Source of the DNA: an uncultured Prevotella sp.
GTDB taxonomy: Bacteria > Bacteroidota > Bacteroidia > Bacteroidales > Bacteroidaceae
Reading direction: 5' to 3'
Length of the DNA stretch: 64,000 nucleotides
NCBI GenBank assembly: GCA_945873145.1
Contig: CAMCBZ010000010.1
Coordinates: 16,190 to 80,189, forward strand
Part shown: positions 21,948-31,295 of the stretch, piece after piece
Layout of the letters: each line of letters begins with the position of its first letter
Numbering within the stretch: the first letter of the stretch is position 1
The notes under the pieces: model-generated
Database searches by the model: none
Seen by the model: the letters and a program-made list of their open reading frames with translations, nothing else
What the model was told of the DNA's origin: nothing
Position numbers and translations under genes: made by a program

Positions 21948-23825
21948 TTAGAAAGTGAGGTTCACACCAAAGATGACTTGGAACGGACGCGGATACATGT
22001 TACTGTCGAAACCGCTCTGCACCTCTGGGTCAATGCCCTTATAGTTTGTGATGGTAAACACGTTCTGCACGGTAGCATAGACACGTCCGCCTATGCCATT
22101 GTAGCTTCCGCACTTGAAGAGATTGTTGAACGAGTGGCCCAAGGTGATGTTGTCCATCTTGAGGAACGAGGCATTCTGAACGAACATATCGGAGAAAGCC
22201 TCATTACCAGTATCAGAGAAGCCGAGGCTAAGCGCATCCGTCAGGCGGTTGCTCAGATAACCCAAGCTATAGATAGAACCCTTACCGGTATTCATTGAGC
22301 CGGAGAGAATGTTGTTATAGACATAGTTGCCAAGGCTGGCGCGCATGGTGAAGCCGAGGTCCCAGTTCTTGTAGATGAACTTGTGGGCCATACCCATCGT
22401 TACGTCCGGATCGGGCTTGTAATAGTAGTAACGGTCGGCATCGCTGATGACACCGTCGTTGTTGCGGTCAACGAACGTATTGAAGACGGGGTTGCCGTCC
22501 TTATCGTACACCTGCTGATAAACACGGAAGGCACTGCGGCTGTGACCCACGGCATGAGCCATCACTTTACCACCGGAACCAATGGTACTGCCGGTCTCCA
22601 CATAGTAGCTGTCGCCTGTGCCACTTGTCAATTCGTCAATCTTGTTCTTGTTGTAAGCTACGTTGTAGTTCATCTCCCATGTGAAGTCCTTCGTTACGAT
22701 AGTACGAATGGTTGTAGCGAACTCGAGGCCCTCGTTGTGCAACGAGCCGACGTTGTCGGTCTTGGCGTTCTTGAAGTTACCGCCGGCGGCCACATACACC
22801 GCATTAATAAGGTCGGTGGTCTTGCGGTAGTAGTAGTCGAGGTTGAAGGTCAGGCGGTTGTTGAGCAGGCTCAGATCGATACCTGCGTTCCATGTGGTGG
22901 TCTTCTCCCAAGTGAGGTTCGGGTTATACACATCAGGGCGATAGGTGACACCGTCGTTGCCCAATGGATAATAGGTATAAGCCTGGTTGGGCGTATAGGT
23001 AGGAATCCACGTATAGTCGCCAATACCTTCCTGCTGACCGGTTTTACCCCAGCCGAGACGGAGCTTGAAGTCATTGATGGCCTTGACATCACGCAAGAAC
23101 GGCTCATCATTGATACGCCAAGCAAGAGCCAAAGAGGGGAACAAGCCCCAACGACCATCTTTGTGGAAACGGGAAGAACCATCATCACGCAGCGTGAAGG
23201 TAAGCATATACCTATTTAATAAGGTGTAGTTCATACGACCGAAGAAAGACACGATGAAGTTCTCTGACTTATAATTCGTTACTGTCGTATTGGATGAAAT
23301 TTCACCATACTTTTCACCTGCCTTATGGATCGTTACGCCACTGGCATTGACAATATCGTTGAGATAGGTGCCATAGTTGGCGTAATCGCTCGACGTGTGG
23401 TAGTGCTGGTACTCGTAGCCGGCCATGATGTCGAAGTGATGGTCAGGCGCGTCCTTGGTACCCTTGCCCAGCCAGTCGTGGCTGTACTGCGCGTACATGG
23501 AGAGCTGCAGGTTGTAAGTGCTTTGCTTCTCCCAACCTGTATAACCGAAGTAGTTGTGGTCGCGGCTCGTACGGTCGTAGTCGGTCCACTGACGGCCATT
23601 GGAGAGATCCATGCCGGTGTTGACATGCAACTGCAAGTCCTCAAAGCCATGCACCTTATAGTTGGCCTCGATGTTGCCCACCAACGAGCGCGAGATGGCG
23701 CGGTCGTTCTTCTGGTTGAGCAGAGCCACCGGGTTGGAGGTAGAGTTACGGTTGTAACCCCAAGGCCATGAGGGGTCGCCCACCTCAGAAGCCATGTACC
23801 ACTGGGTGTAGCCACCGAAATATTT
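21948..23825 (-). pseudogene. 5'-truncated SusC TonB-dependent receptor (cluster 1)
   Basis: About 625 residues corresponding to positions 397-1022 of the intact SusC encoded at 25150. The shared segments include NIEANYKVHGFEDL, DGSSRFHKDGRWGLFPSLALAW, RLGWGKTGQQE, NPNLTWEKTTTWNAG and the C-terminal YPRPFQVIFGVNLTF. Signal peptide, carboxypeptidase-like domain and TonB plug are all missing. Homology stops at about 23822 (KYFGGYTQ), where the sequence switches to a tyrosine recombinase fragment on the opposite strand. An ATG at 23843 exists but lies in the recombinase part. It cannot function as a receptor in this arrangement. Confidence 0.88.
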
Positions 23826-24645
23826 ATCCCTTCGACAACACACCCAAAAGAGCCTTCCTGCGAGACCTCTTCGTCTTTTGCTGCTATACCGGTCTGGCTT
23901 ATATCGACCTCAAGCGTCTGCGCAAAGAAAACATTGTCCACAACCCCGTTGACCATCAGCTTTGGATACACACCCACCGTAAAAAGACTGGTACGGAAGT
24001 CAACGTCAAGCTACTGCCCATCGCACTGGACATCCTTGCACACCGAGGCGCCGACAGCGGTTCGGAATATCTCTTTGATGTGCCTTCGCTGGCGCGTGCA
24101 ACAAAATGCTAAAGACGATTGTCAAGAAATGCAATTTGCATAAACATGTCACCTGGCATGTGGCGCGTCACACCATGGCTACCGTCATCTGTCTGTCCAA
24201 CGATATGCCCATAGAGGTCGTCGCAAAACTCTTGGGACACAAAAACATTCGCAGCACACAGATTTATGCTAAAATCACAAAACAGAAACTCAGTCAAGAG
24301 ATGCACACGTTGCGCCAGCGTCTGATCACCAAAGAATCCACCGACACACGCTTTGCTATCAATGCTGACGATGTTCTGAACTTACGACAAGAGGCGCTCC
24401 AGCCCTCAACCGATGGCGGAAACACGATCCAACGCTCCGCACGCATGACCACCACACGTATGGCCTCCCTGCTTCACGCGCCCTTGCGCTCGGTGGAGTC
24501 AATCATTATGGAGCTCACTGGCACTGCCAGCGCTTCGGTCCAGTATGCTCTCGACACCGTGCTCGCTGTGGCACTGCTCATCGACACGCCGGAGGCTGAC
24601 GAGTTTGTCAAAGCCATCAAAAAACGTATCAACAACAAGGCTTGA
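23826..24645 (+). pseudogene. Tyrosine recombinase remnant (5'-truncated, frameshifted)
   Basis: The C-terminal catalytic part of a Bacteroidetes phage-integrase-family recombinase. The first segment (PKRAFLRDLFVFCCYTGLAY, HRKKTGTEVNVKLLP) ends at a stop at 24112; the second continues in another frame from 24106 (MLKTIVKKCNLHKHVTWHVARHTMA, LLGHKNIRSTQIYAKI) with the His-x-x-Arg, His and catalytic Tyr. One added A in the run ACAAAATG at about 24104 would restore a single frame, so a one-base deletion in an A-tract is the likely lesion. The N-terminal core-binding domain is missing at the junction with susC. Last 90 residues are not family-typical. Confidence 0.82.
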
Positions 24646-24918
24646 CTCTGCACAATGTCTGGTATTATTCAGCTCCTTTAGAAAAAGACCCCACGAGAAC
24701 ATAGCTTCGACCTCACAAGCACACTGCTTCTTCCCCACAATAACATAGTTTCCTGGCTCTCTCTACACCATATTATATATAGTCCCGCCACTTTCTTTCC
24801 AGTTAGAAGAGCGTATTTTGCTTCCGTCTTTCTTTTCTTTCAAAATACAAATCAGCCGGGCATCTCGTGCAAATACGTGTGCAACCGTTAAAAGTACCAG
24901 TGAGCTTTATACACCATT

Positions 24919-24993
24919 GCAAACGTTTGCACGTGAAAAAGCGTGTTTTTACCGGAAAAAATCAACAAATATAAGTTAAAGAAAGTACTTTTG
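24919..24993 (+). promoter_or_regulatory. sus operon promoter with LacI-family operator
   Basis: GCAAACGTTTGC at 24919-24930 (perfect 14-bp palindrome with flanking T and A) and the -7 box TACTTTTG at 24986-24993, centre-to-box 61.5 bases. No TTTG at -33. A leader of about 145 bases follows before susC. The upstream part of this gap (24646-24900) shows no gene. Confidence 0.78.
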
Positions 24994-25149
24994 CACACGA
25001 AGATGTAGCCTAAGACTGCTCACGCAACCTATATATGTAATAAGGAGGAACCTAAACAGCAGCCACGTGACCACGGGATGGCCGAAGGCAGACATCAACG
25101 GATAGATAACTAAAAACAATGCAATAACATTAACTTAAATTTAAAGCAA

Positions 25150-28100
25150 ATGAAGCAGGTAAAAATCAAATTGCCGCTAAGGACTCTCGCTCTTGCAGGC
25201 GGTCTGTTCCTTTCCGCTACGGCCTTTGCTCAGTCTGGTGCTGTCAAGGGTCAGGTCAAGGATGCTACCGGCGAGCCCGTCATGGGTGCTACCATCACTG
25301 CCAATGGCAAGACGGTGGGCATCACCGACATGGACGGTAACTACAGCGTCAACGTAGCTCCGGGCACCAAGCTCACATTCACTTACTTGGGTATGGCTCC
25401 GCAGACGGTCACTGCCGGCGACAACATGGTCGTCACGCTCAAGGCTGACGAGAAGACGCTCAGCGACGTCGTCGTCATCGGTTATGGCCGCGTCAAGAAG
25501 GACGACCTCACCGGTTCTGTAACAGCCATCAAGCCAGATGAACTCTCTAAAGGTATTACCAACAACGCATCAGACATGCTCGTCGGTAAGGTTGCCGGCG
25601 TGGATGTAGAGACATCCGGCGGTGCTCCTGGTGCTGGTGCACAGATTCGTATCCGTGGCGGCTCGTCACTGAACGCCTCTAATGACCCGCTCTATGTCAT
25701 CGATGGCCTTGTCATTGATGGCAATACTGCTACCGGTACCTCTAACATTCTTGCAGGTATCAACCCGAACGATATCGCAACTTTCACCGTTCTGAAGGAT
25801 GCTTCCGCTACTGCCATCTATGGCTCGCGTGCATCTAATGGTGTCATCATCATCACCACAAAGAAAGGTCAGGCCGGTCAGGCTCCTAAGGTCAACTACA
25901 ATGCCAATGTGACCGTCTCTCATACGCAGAAGCGCTACGATGTGCTCAGCGGTGACGAGTACCGTGCCCTGATGACCAAGCTCAGTGGCGCTGACATTCT
26001 CAAGTCTCTCGGCACAGCCAACACCGACTGGCAGGACGAAATCTTCCGTACCGCTATCTCCACTGGTCATAACCTGTCTATCTCTGGTGGTCTGAAGAAC
26101 ATGCCGTATCGTATCAGTGCAGGCTATCAGTATGATGAAGGTATCATCAAGCAGTCCGACATGAACCGTTGGAACAGCAGTGTGAACCTCTCGCCGCACT
26201 TCTTCGATTCTCACCTGACATTCAATATCACAGCTAAATACACTTACGAGAAGGACAACTGGACCGGTAATGGTGGTGTCGTAGGTGCTGCTCTGAAGAT
26301 GGATCCTACACGTCCTGTCCGTAGCGACGACGCTATCTTCCAGCAGTACACTGGCGGCTACTGGCAGTACACACAGGGCGCTAAATTTAACAACAAGGAC
26401 TGGGCTTATACCACCAACCCGAATGCTCCGGGCAACCCTGTCGCCACCCTCGGCCTGACAAAGACCTTGGCACATACCAACGATGTATCGGGTAACATCG
26501 AGGCTGACTATAAGATTCACGGCTTCGAGGACCTGCACTTGCACGCCAACTTCGGCGGGCAGTACACCAACGCCCGTCAGTCGAGCAACAACTCCATCTA
26601 TTCTCGTGAGAACAACTACTATGGCTGGGACGGTATTACACGTACCTATAAATATAGTATGACCGGCAACGCCTACGCTGAGTACGCTCACGTATGGGGT
26701 ATCCACGACTTCGATATCATGGGTGGTGCCGAGCAGAGCCACTACCACCGCAGCGGCTGGAACGCTGGACAAGGTCTCGACTGGTACGACTCCAGCAACC
26801 AGAAGCTCGCTACGCCAACAGCACACAACGCTGCCGTTCGCGACGAGCAGGCTTGGGCTACTCACAACTCCATCGTCTCTTACTTCGGTCGTTTGAACTA
26901 CACCTTGGCTGAAAAGTATTCTCTCACCGCTACGTTCCGTGCCGACGGTTCTTCCCGTTTTGCCAAGGGTCACAAGTGGGGCTACTTCCCATCAGCCGCT
27001 TTCATGTGGCGCATCTCTTCCGAGAAGTTCTTCAAGGACATGCCTTGGTGGAACGACTTCAAGCTCCGTCTCTCTTACGGTATCACCGGTCAGCAGGAGA
27101 CAGGTGGTAACATCTCCGACTTCTACTACATGCCCCTCTACGTCGTCAGTAATCAGTACGCTATGTACCAGTTCGGTGAGGGCGACAACGATAAGGGATT
27201 TGTCAGCACCCTGCGTCCGCAGCCTTACAACCCTGATCTGACATGGGAGAAGACCACAACCTATAACGCCGGTTTCGACTTCGGATTCCTCAACAACCGC
27301 ATCACTGCCAGTGTTGATGGTTACTACCGTAAGACCAAAGACCTGCTGCAGAGCGTGATTATTCCTACCGGTACCAACTTCGCTCCTGAGCTTTGGGAGA
27401 ATATGGGTTCGCTGAAGAACTACGGTGTTGAGTTCTCGATCGATGCCAAGCCCATCGTCACCAAGGACTTTACATGGGATGTCAGCTACAATGTAGGCTG
27501 GAACCACAATGAGATAACCGAGCTCGCCGGTGGCGGCAAGGACTACTACGCTTGGTCCGGCAATACTATCTCTCGTGGTAACGGTACCCGTATCCAGGTG
27601 CAGAAGGTGGGTGAGCCGATGAACTCCTTCTTCGTCTACCAGCAGGTTTACGATAAGGACGGCAAGCCGTTGGAGGGTGTCTTCGTCGACCGTAACGGTG
27701 ATGGCATCATCTCTGAGGCCGACCGCTACTGCTACAAGAGCCCGGCAGCTCCTGTCACCATGGGTCTGACCACAAAGCTCGTCTATAAGAACTTTGACTT
27801 CTCTACAAGCTTCCGTGCTTCTATCGGTAACTATGTTTACTACGATAACTTGTCTAACAACACTTATATTAGTGCCACAGGCTTGAATAGTAACAACGCC
27901 TTCCAGAATACGACTCCTGATGCTGTCGCCCTTGGTTGGTCCGGTATCAACGATGTCACAGGTCAGCAGACACAGCACTGGCTCTCTGACTACTTCGTGC
28001 GCAATGCTTCATTCCTGAAGTGTCAGAGCATCACGCTCGGTTACAGCTTCTCTCACCTTTGGGGTGGCGAGGCCAGTGGCCGTGTGTATGCCACTTGCCA

Positions 28101-28218
28101 GAACCCGTTCATCATCACAAAGTATGACGGTCTTGATCCTGAGGTTCCCAGTGGTATTGACAGAGACCCGTATCCGCGTCCATGGAGCCTGCAGGTCGGT
28201 ATGAGCCTGAATTTCTAA
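25150..28218 (+). CDS. susC: SusC-family TonB-dependent starch receptor
   Basis: 1022-residue outer-membrane channel importing maltooligosaccharides with energy from TonB. Signal peptide 1-27 (ending AFAQ), carboxypeptidase-like regulatory domain about 30-108 (AVKGQVKDATGEPVMGATI), plug about 115-235 with VVIGYGRVKKDDLTGSV and the SusC signature IRIRGGSSLNASNDPLYVIDG, then the beta-barrel ending WSLQVGMSLNF with the terminal Phe used by the BAM machinery. First gene of a four-gene operon with susD, susE and susF, controlled by the LacI-type operator at 24919. Codon use is rich in T-ending codons compared with the minus-strand starch genes, fitting high expression. Confidence 0.95.
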   Translation: MKQVKIKLPLRTLALAGGLFLSATAFAQSGAVKGQVKDATGEPVMGATITANGKTVGITDMDGNYSVNVAPGTKLTFTYLGMAPQTVTAGDNMVVTLKADEKTLSDVVVIGYGRVKKDDLTGSVTAIKPDELSKGITNNASDMLVGKVAGVDVETSGGAPGAGAQIRIRGGSSLNASNDPLYVIDGLVIDGNTATGTSNILAGINPNDIATFTVLKDASATAIYGSRASNGVIIITTKKGQAGQAPKVNYNANVTVSHTQKRYDVLSGDEYRALMTKLSGADILKSLGTANTDWQDEIFRTAISTGHNLSISGGLKNMPYRISAGYQYDEGIIKQSDMNRWNSSVNLSPHFFDSHLTFNITAKYTYEKDNWTGNGGVVGAALKMDPTRPVRSDDAIFQQYTGGYWQYTQGAKFNNKDWAYTTNPNAPGNPVATLGLTKTLAHTNDVSGNIEADYKIHGFEDLHLHANFGGQYTNARQSSNNSIYSRENNYYGWDGITRTYKYSMTGNAYAEYAHVWGIHDFDIMGGAEQSHYHRSGWNAGQGLDWYDSSNQKLATPTAHNAAVRDEQAWATHNSIVSYFGRLNYTLAEKYSLTATFRADGSSRFAKGHKWGYFPSAAFMWRISSEKFFKDMPWWNDFKLRLSYGITGQQETGGNISDFYYMPLYVVSNQYAMYQFGEGDNDKGFVSTLRPQPYNPDLTWEKTTTYNAGFDFGFLNNRITASVDGYYRKTKDLLQSVIIPTGTNFAPELWENMGSLKNYGVEFSIDAKPIVTKDFTWDVSYNVGWNHNEITELAGGGKDYYAWSGNTISRGNGTRIQVQKVGEPMNSFFVYQQVYDKDGKPLEGVFVDRNGDGIISEADRYCYKSPAAPVTMGLTTKLVYKNFDFSTSFRASIGNYVYYDNLSNNTYISATGLNSNNAFQNTTPDAVALGWSGINDVTGQQTQHWLSDYFVRNASFLKCQSITLGYSFSHLWGGEASGRVYATCQNPFIITKYDGLDPEVPSGIDRDPYPRPWSLQVGMSLNF

Positions 28219-28246
28219 TATTAACGGAAAATAAGAATCTTCTAAA

Positions 28247-29959
28247 ATGAAACATATATTAATTAAATCAATAGCTGCTGCGGCACTCACGCTCGGTCTG
28301 ACCACCGGGTGCTCCGACGAGCTCAACATCTCGTCTATCGACCCACAGTCGACAGCCACTTCCAATGAGCAGGGCCTTCTGGGTAAAATGTATGGCATGC
28401 TCGGTCTGTCAGGCCAGAAAGGTCCTGACGACAATGGCGACATGACCAACATGGACGCCGGTGAGACAGGTTTTTACCGCACTACCTTCAATCTGGAGGA
28501 GCTCGGCACCGACGAGCTGCTTTGGGCTTGGCAGAACGATGCTGGTATCCCTGAGGTTACCACTATCAGCTGGAACTCTTCCACGGGTCGTGTACAGTGG
28601 GCCTACAAGCGTCTGATGTATGATATCACACAGTACAACTTCTTCCTCTCTGACGTGCCCGACGACGAAGCGCACAAGGGTGTCCGCGCTGAGGTTCGCT
28701 TCCTCCGTGCCCTCCACTACTGGTATCTTCTTGACCTCTTCCACAATTGTCCGTTCAAGACTGACTTCAACCTGTCTACCTATCCTGAGTACAAGACGGG
28801 TGCCGAGATGGTGAAGTGGTTGGATGAGGAGCTCAAAGCCATCGAGCCGCAAATGGCCGAGATTGGCGCTTACAACAGTGGCGACAACTACGGTCGCGCC
28901 GACCGCGGTGCTGCGCTTCTGCTTCATGCACGTCTGTGGCTCAATGCTCACGTCTATGACCCGACTATCACCACCAAGGAGGCCATGAAGAAGGCTAAAA
29001 GCTACGCTGACCAGCTCGTGGGCAAATATTCTCTCTCCAACACGGAGAAGAACGGCTATAGCGGTTACCAGCAGCTCTTCATGGCCGACAACGATGTCAA
29101 CCATGATGCTATGAAGGAGATTATCTTCCCGATTCGTCAGGATGGTCTTCACACCATGACCAACTCCTGCGGTATGTATCTCGTCAACTCCTTCCGTAAA
29201 GCCGGTATGCCAGACCTGGGTACCACCAACGGCTGGTCTTGTAACTTCTCCCGTGCCGCCCTCGTCCGCAAGTTCTTCCCGACGCTCGACGACTGTCCGC
29301 TCTCTACCGAGGCTGCTCCAGATGGAGCCACAGAGGCTGAGATCAAGGCCCTCGACGAGCAGGACGGCTCTTCCACCAAGCAGATTGTCGCCAAAGCTGG
29401 TGACGACCGTGCACTCTTCTATGGTGGCCGCGGCGGCGGTGTGAAAAAACGCAGAACAGAGAAGATCTCTACCTTCACCGATGGTCTGTCTATCGTGAAG
29501 TGGGACAACCACCGTTCTGATGGCAAGGCTGTTCACAACCCCGGTACCGACCGTGTTGATGTCGACGTGCCATTGTTCCGCTACGCTGAGGTACTGATGA
29601 TTGAGGCCGAGGCCAACTTCCGCTTAGGCAACAAGGGTGCAGCCTTAGGCTATATCAACCAGCTGCGCGACCGCGCTGGCGCACAAGAGTTCCAAGAGTC
29701 AGATCTCTCTTTGGAGACCATCTGCGATGAGTGGTGCCGTGAGTTCTATGCTGAGGGCCGCCGTCGTTCCGACCTTGTCCGCTTCGGTGTCTTCGCTGGC
29801 AATAGCCGTGCGCTCAATGGCAACATGTATGTTTGGGACTGGAAGGGGGGCGCAGCCAACGGTCAGATCGTTGACGCTCACTTCAACGCCTATCCTTTCC
29901 CGGAGACGGAAATCACGGGCAACCCGAACCTCAAGGGACATCAGAACCCGGGTTATTAA
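28247..29959 (+). CDS. susD: SusD-family starch-binding lipoprotein
   Basis: 570-residue surface lipoprotein working as the lid and starch receptor of the SusC channel. Signal with lipobox TTGC near residues 20-23, then acidic residues (SDE). SusD-type segments: YKRLMYDITQYNFFLSDV, VRAEVRFLRALHYWYLLDLFHN, the C-terminal LSLETICDEWCREFYAEGRRRSDL and FPETEITGNPNLKGHQNPGY. It begins 28 bases behind susC. Cluster 1 SusD (20295) shows the same landmarks but is clearly diverged. Confidence 0.94.
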   Translation: MKHILIKSIAAAALTLGLTTGCSDELNISSIDPQSTATSNEQGLLGKMYGMLGLSGQKGPDDNGDMTNMDAGETGFYRTTFNLEELGTDELLWAWQNDAGIPEVTTISWNSSTGRVQWAYKRLMYDITQYNFFLSDVPDDEAHKGVRAEVRFLRALHYWYLLDLFHNCPFKTDFNLSTYPEYKTGAEMVKWLDEELKAIEPQMAEIGAYNSGDNYGRADRGAALLLHARLWLNAHVYDPTITTKEAMKKAKSYADQLVGKYSLSNTEKNGYSGYQQLFMADNDVNHDAMKEIIFPIRQDGLHTMTNSCGMYLVNSFRKAGMPDLGTTNGWSCNFSRAALVRKFFPTLDDCPLSTEAAPDGATEAEIKALDEQDGSSTKQIVAKAGDDRALFYGGRGGGVKKRRTEKISTFTDGLSIVKWDNHRSDGKAVHNPGTDRVDVDVPLFRYAEVLMIEAEANFRLGNKGAALGYINQLRDRAGAQEFQESDLSLETICDEWCREFYAEGRRRSDLVRFGVFAGNSRALNGNMYVWDWKGGAANGQIVDAHFNAYPFPETEITGNPNLKGHQNPGY

Positions 29960-29973
29960 TAAATAAGGTGTCT

Positions 29974-29999
29974 GGTTCCAGGGACTTTCCCCTGGGACC
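29974..29999 (+). other. Intercistronic hairpin susD-susE
   Basis: GGTTCCAGGG (29974-29983) pairs with CCCTGGGACC (29990-29999) with one G-U pair and a 6-base loop. It is not followed by a T-run, so it more likely tunes mRNA stability or partial termination than ends the operon. Confidence 0.65.
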
Positions 30000-30029
30000 T
30001 TCCTAAAAAGTCAATTTAAAACAGAAACA

Positions 30030-31211
30030 ATGAAAAACATCATAAAAAGTTTGGTGCTCCCGTTGCTGGCGCTTGTGGCCATCCCCATGCTGACGGCTTG
30101 CTCTGAAGACAGAGACAGCAACCCGACATTGCAGGACGCTACTACATTCCATCTGAACACGCCTGCCATCGCACAAGGTGAGAGCACATACGACCTGGCC
30201 AAGGGTTCCACGCTGAACCTCACCTGCAGCCAGCCTGACTATGGTTACACAGCGCCTGTTATCTACCAGGTGCAGGTGTCTATCGATCCCAACTTCAAGC
30301 AGAACACCGAAGCAGGCAAGGGTGTCGAATATAAGACCCTCGCAGCCTCTTATACCTCTGCCAACATGAACGTTGATGCCGTTGAGCTCAACAATGCTGT
30401 CGTGAAGCTCTACCAGAATGCTAATAATGGTGCCGACCCCACGGGTCAGAACATCCCGGTCTACATCCGTCTGCGTGCTCATGTCGACTTCACCGACAAC
30501 ACCTACATCAACTCTAACGTCATCGAATTGCCTCATACGCAGGTCAGCTATGTCGCTTCTACACCGACACAGATGTTCCTCTCTGGCGCTTCTATCCATC
30601 ATGGCAATGAGGCTAAACAGATGGGATTGATCTACGGTGAGACAGAGTACTTCTACTGCATGATTTATGCGGATGCCAACACTTCTGTCCATTTCGGCGA
30701 TGACAACACCACAGCTAATGGCTACAACAATGTGAAGAACATCGTTGACAATGGCAACGCTGGTCTCTCTGCTGCTGCCGATGGTGGTATTCAGTTTGCC
30801 AACGCTGGTTGGTACATCATCGTCGTCCAGGCTCATGCTGATCTTGCCAACAACAAGATGGAATACACCTTCCGTACGGAGGCTCCGAAGGCATACGTCA
30901 TTGGTGCAGTAGCTGGTGGCGATTGGGGTGATCCTACTACTGGCTGGGAGCTGACAGCACCTGACAATGCCGACGGCGACTGGGTATCTCCTGCCTTCGC
31001 TGGTGCGGGTGAGCTCCGCGCTTACATGAAGATTCCTGGATGGGATTGGTGGCATACTGAGTTCACTATCTACAAGGGTAAGATTTACTATCGTGATGCC
31101 AACCTCGTCGATAACTGGGCAAAGAACAAGGGTGCCGACTACTCTGTCACCTGCGCTGCTGGTCAGAAGATGTACATCAACTTCGACACCGACGCTGCAT
31201 ACGTAAAGTAA
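30030..31211 (+). CDS. susE: SusE-like outer-membrane starch-binding lipoprotein
   Basis: 393-residue surface lipoprotein. Signal with lipobox LTAC near 21-24 followed by SEDRD. The N-terminal domain (about 30-180) begins with the typical SusE wording NPTLQDATTFHLNTPA and LTCSQPDYGYTAP; two carbohydrate-binding beta domains follow (about 180-285 and 288-393, the latter starting AYVIGAVAGGDWGD). In Bacteroides, SusE holds starch at the cell surface but is not essential for uptake. It is third in the operon, after a hairpin. Confidence 0.88.
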   Translation: MKNIIKSLVLPLLALVAIPMLTACSEDRDSNPTLQDATTFHLNTPAIAQGESTYDLAKGSTLNLTCSQPDYGYTAPVIYQVQVSIDPNFKQNTEAGKGVEYKTLAASYTSANMNVDAVELNNAVVKLYQNANNGADPTGQNIPVYIRLRAHVDFTDNTYINSNVIELPHTQVSYVASTPTQMFLSGASIHHGNEAKQMGLIYGETEYFYCMIYADANTSVHFGDDNTTANGYNNVKNIVDNGNAGLSAAADGGIQFANAGWYIIVVQAHADLANNKMEYTFRTEAPKAYVIGAVAGGDWGDPTTGWELTAPDNADGDWVSPAFAGAGELRAYMKIPGWDWWHTEFTIYKGKIYYRDANLVDNWAKNKGADYSVTCAAGQKMYINFDTDAAYVK

Positions 31212-31220
31212 CAATAGCTT

Positions 31221-31267
31221 GGGGGCGTGAGGCTCACCCTTCACGAAAAGGTGAAGGCTGCGCCCCC
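31221..31267 (+). other. Nested intercistronic hairpin susE-susF
   Basis: Outer stem GGGGGCG (31221-31227) with CGCCCCC (31261-31267) and inner stem CCTTCAC (31238-31244) with GTGAAGG (31251-31257). It falls in the 84-base gap between susE and the chosen susF start, which argues against an earlier start inside it. No T-run directly follows. Confidence 0.7.
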
Positions 31268-31295
31268 TCTTGATAAACTATTAAAGAATACAACA

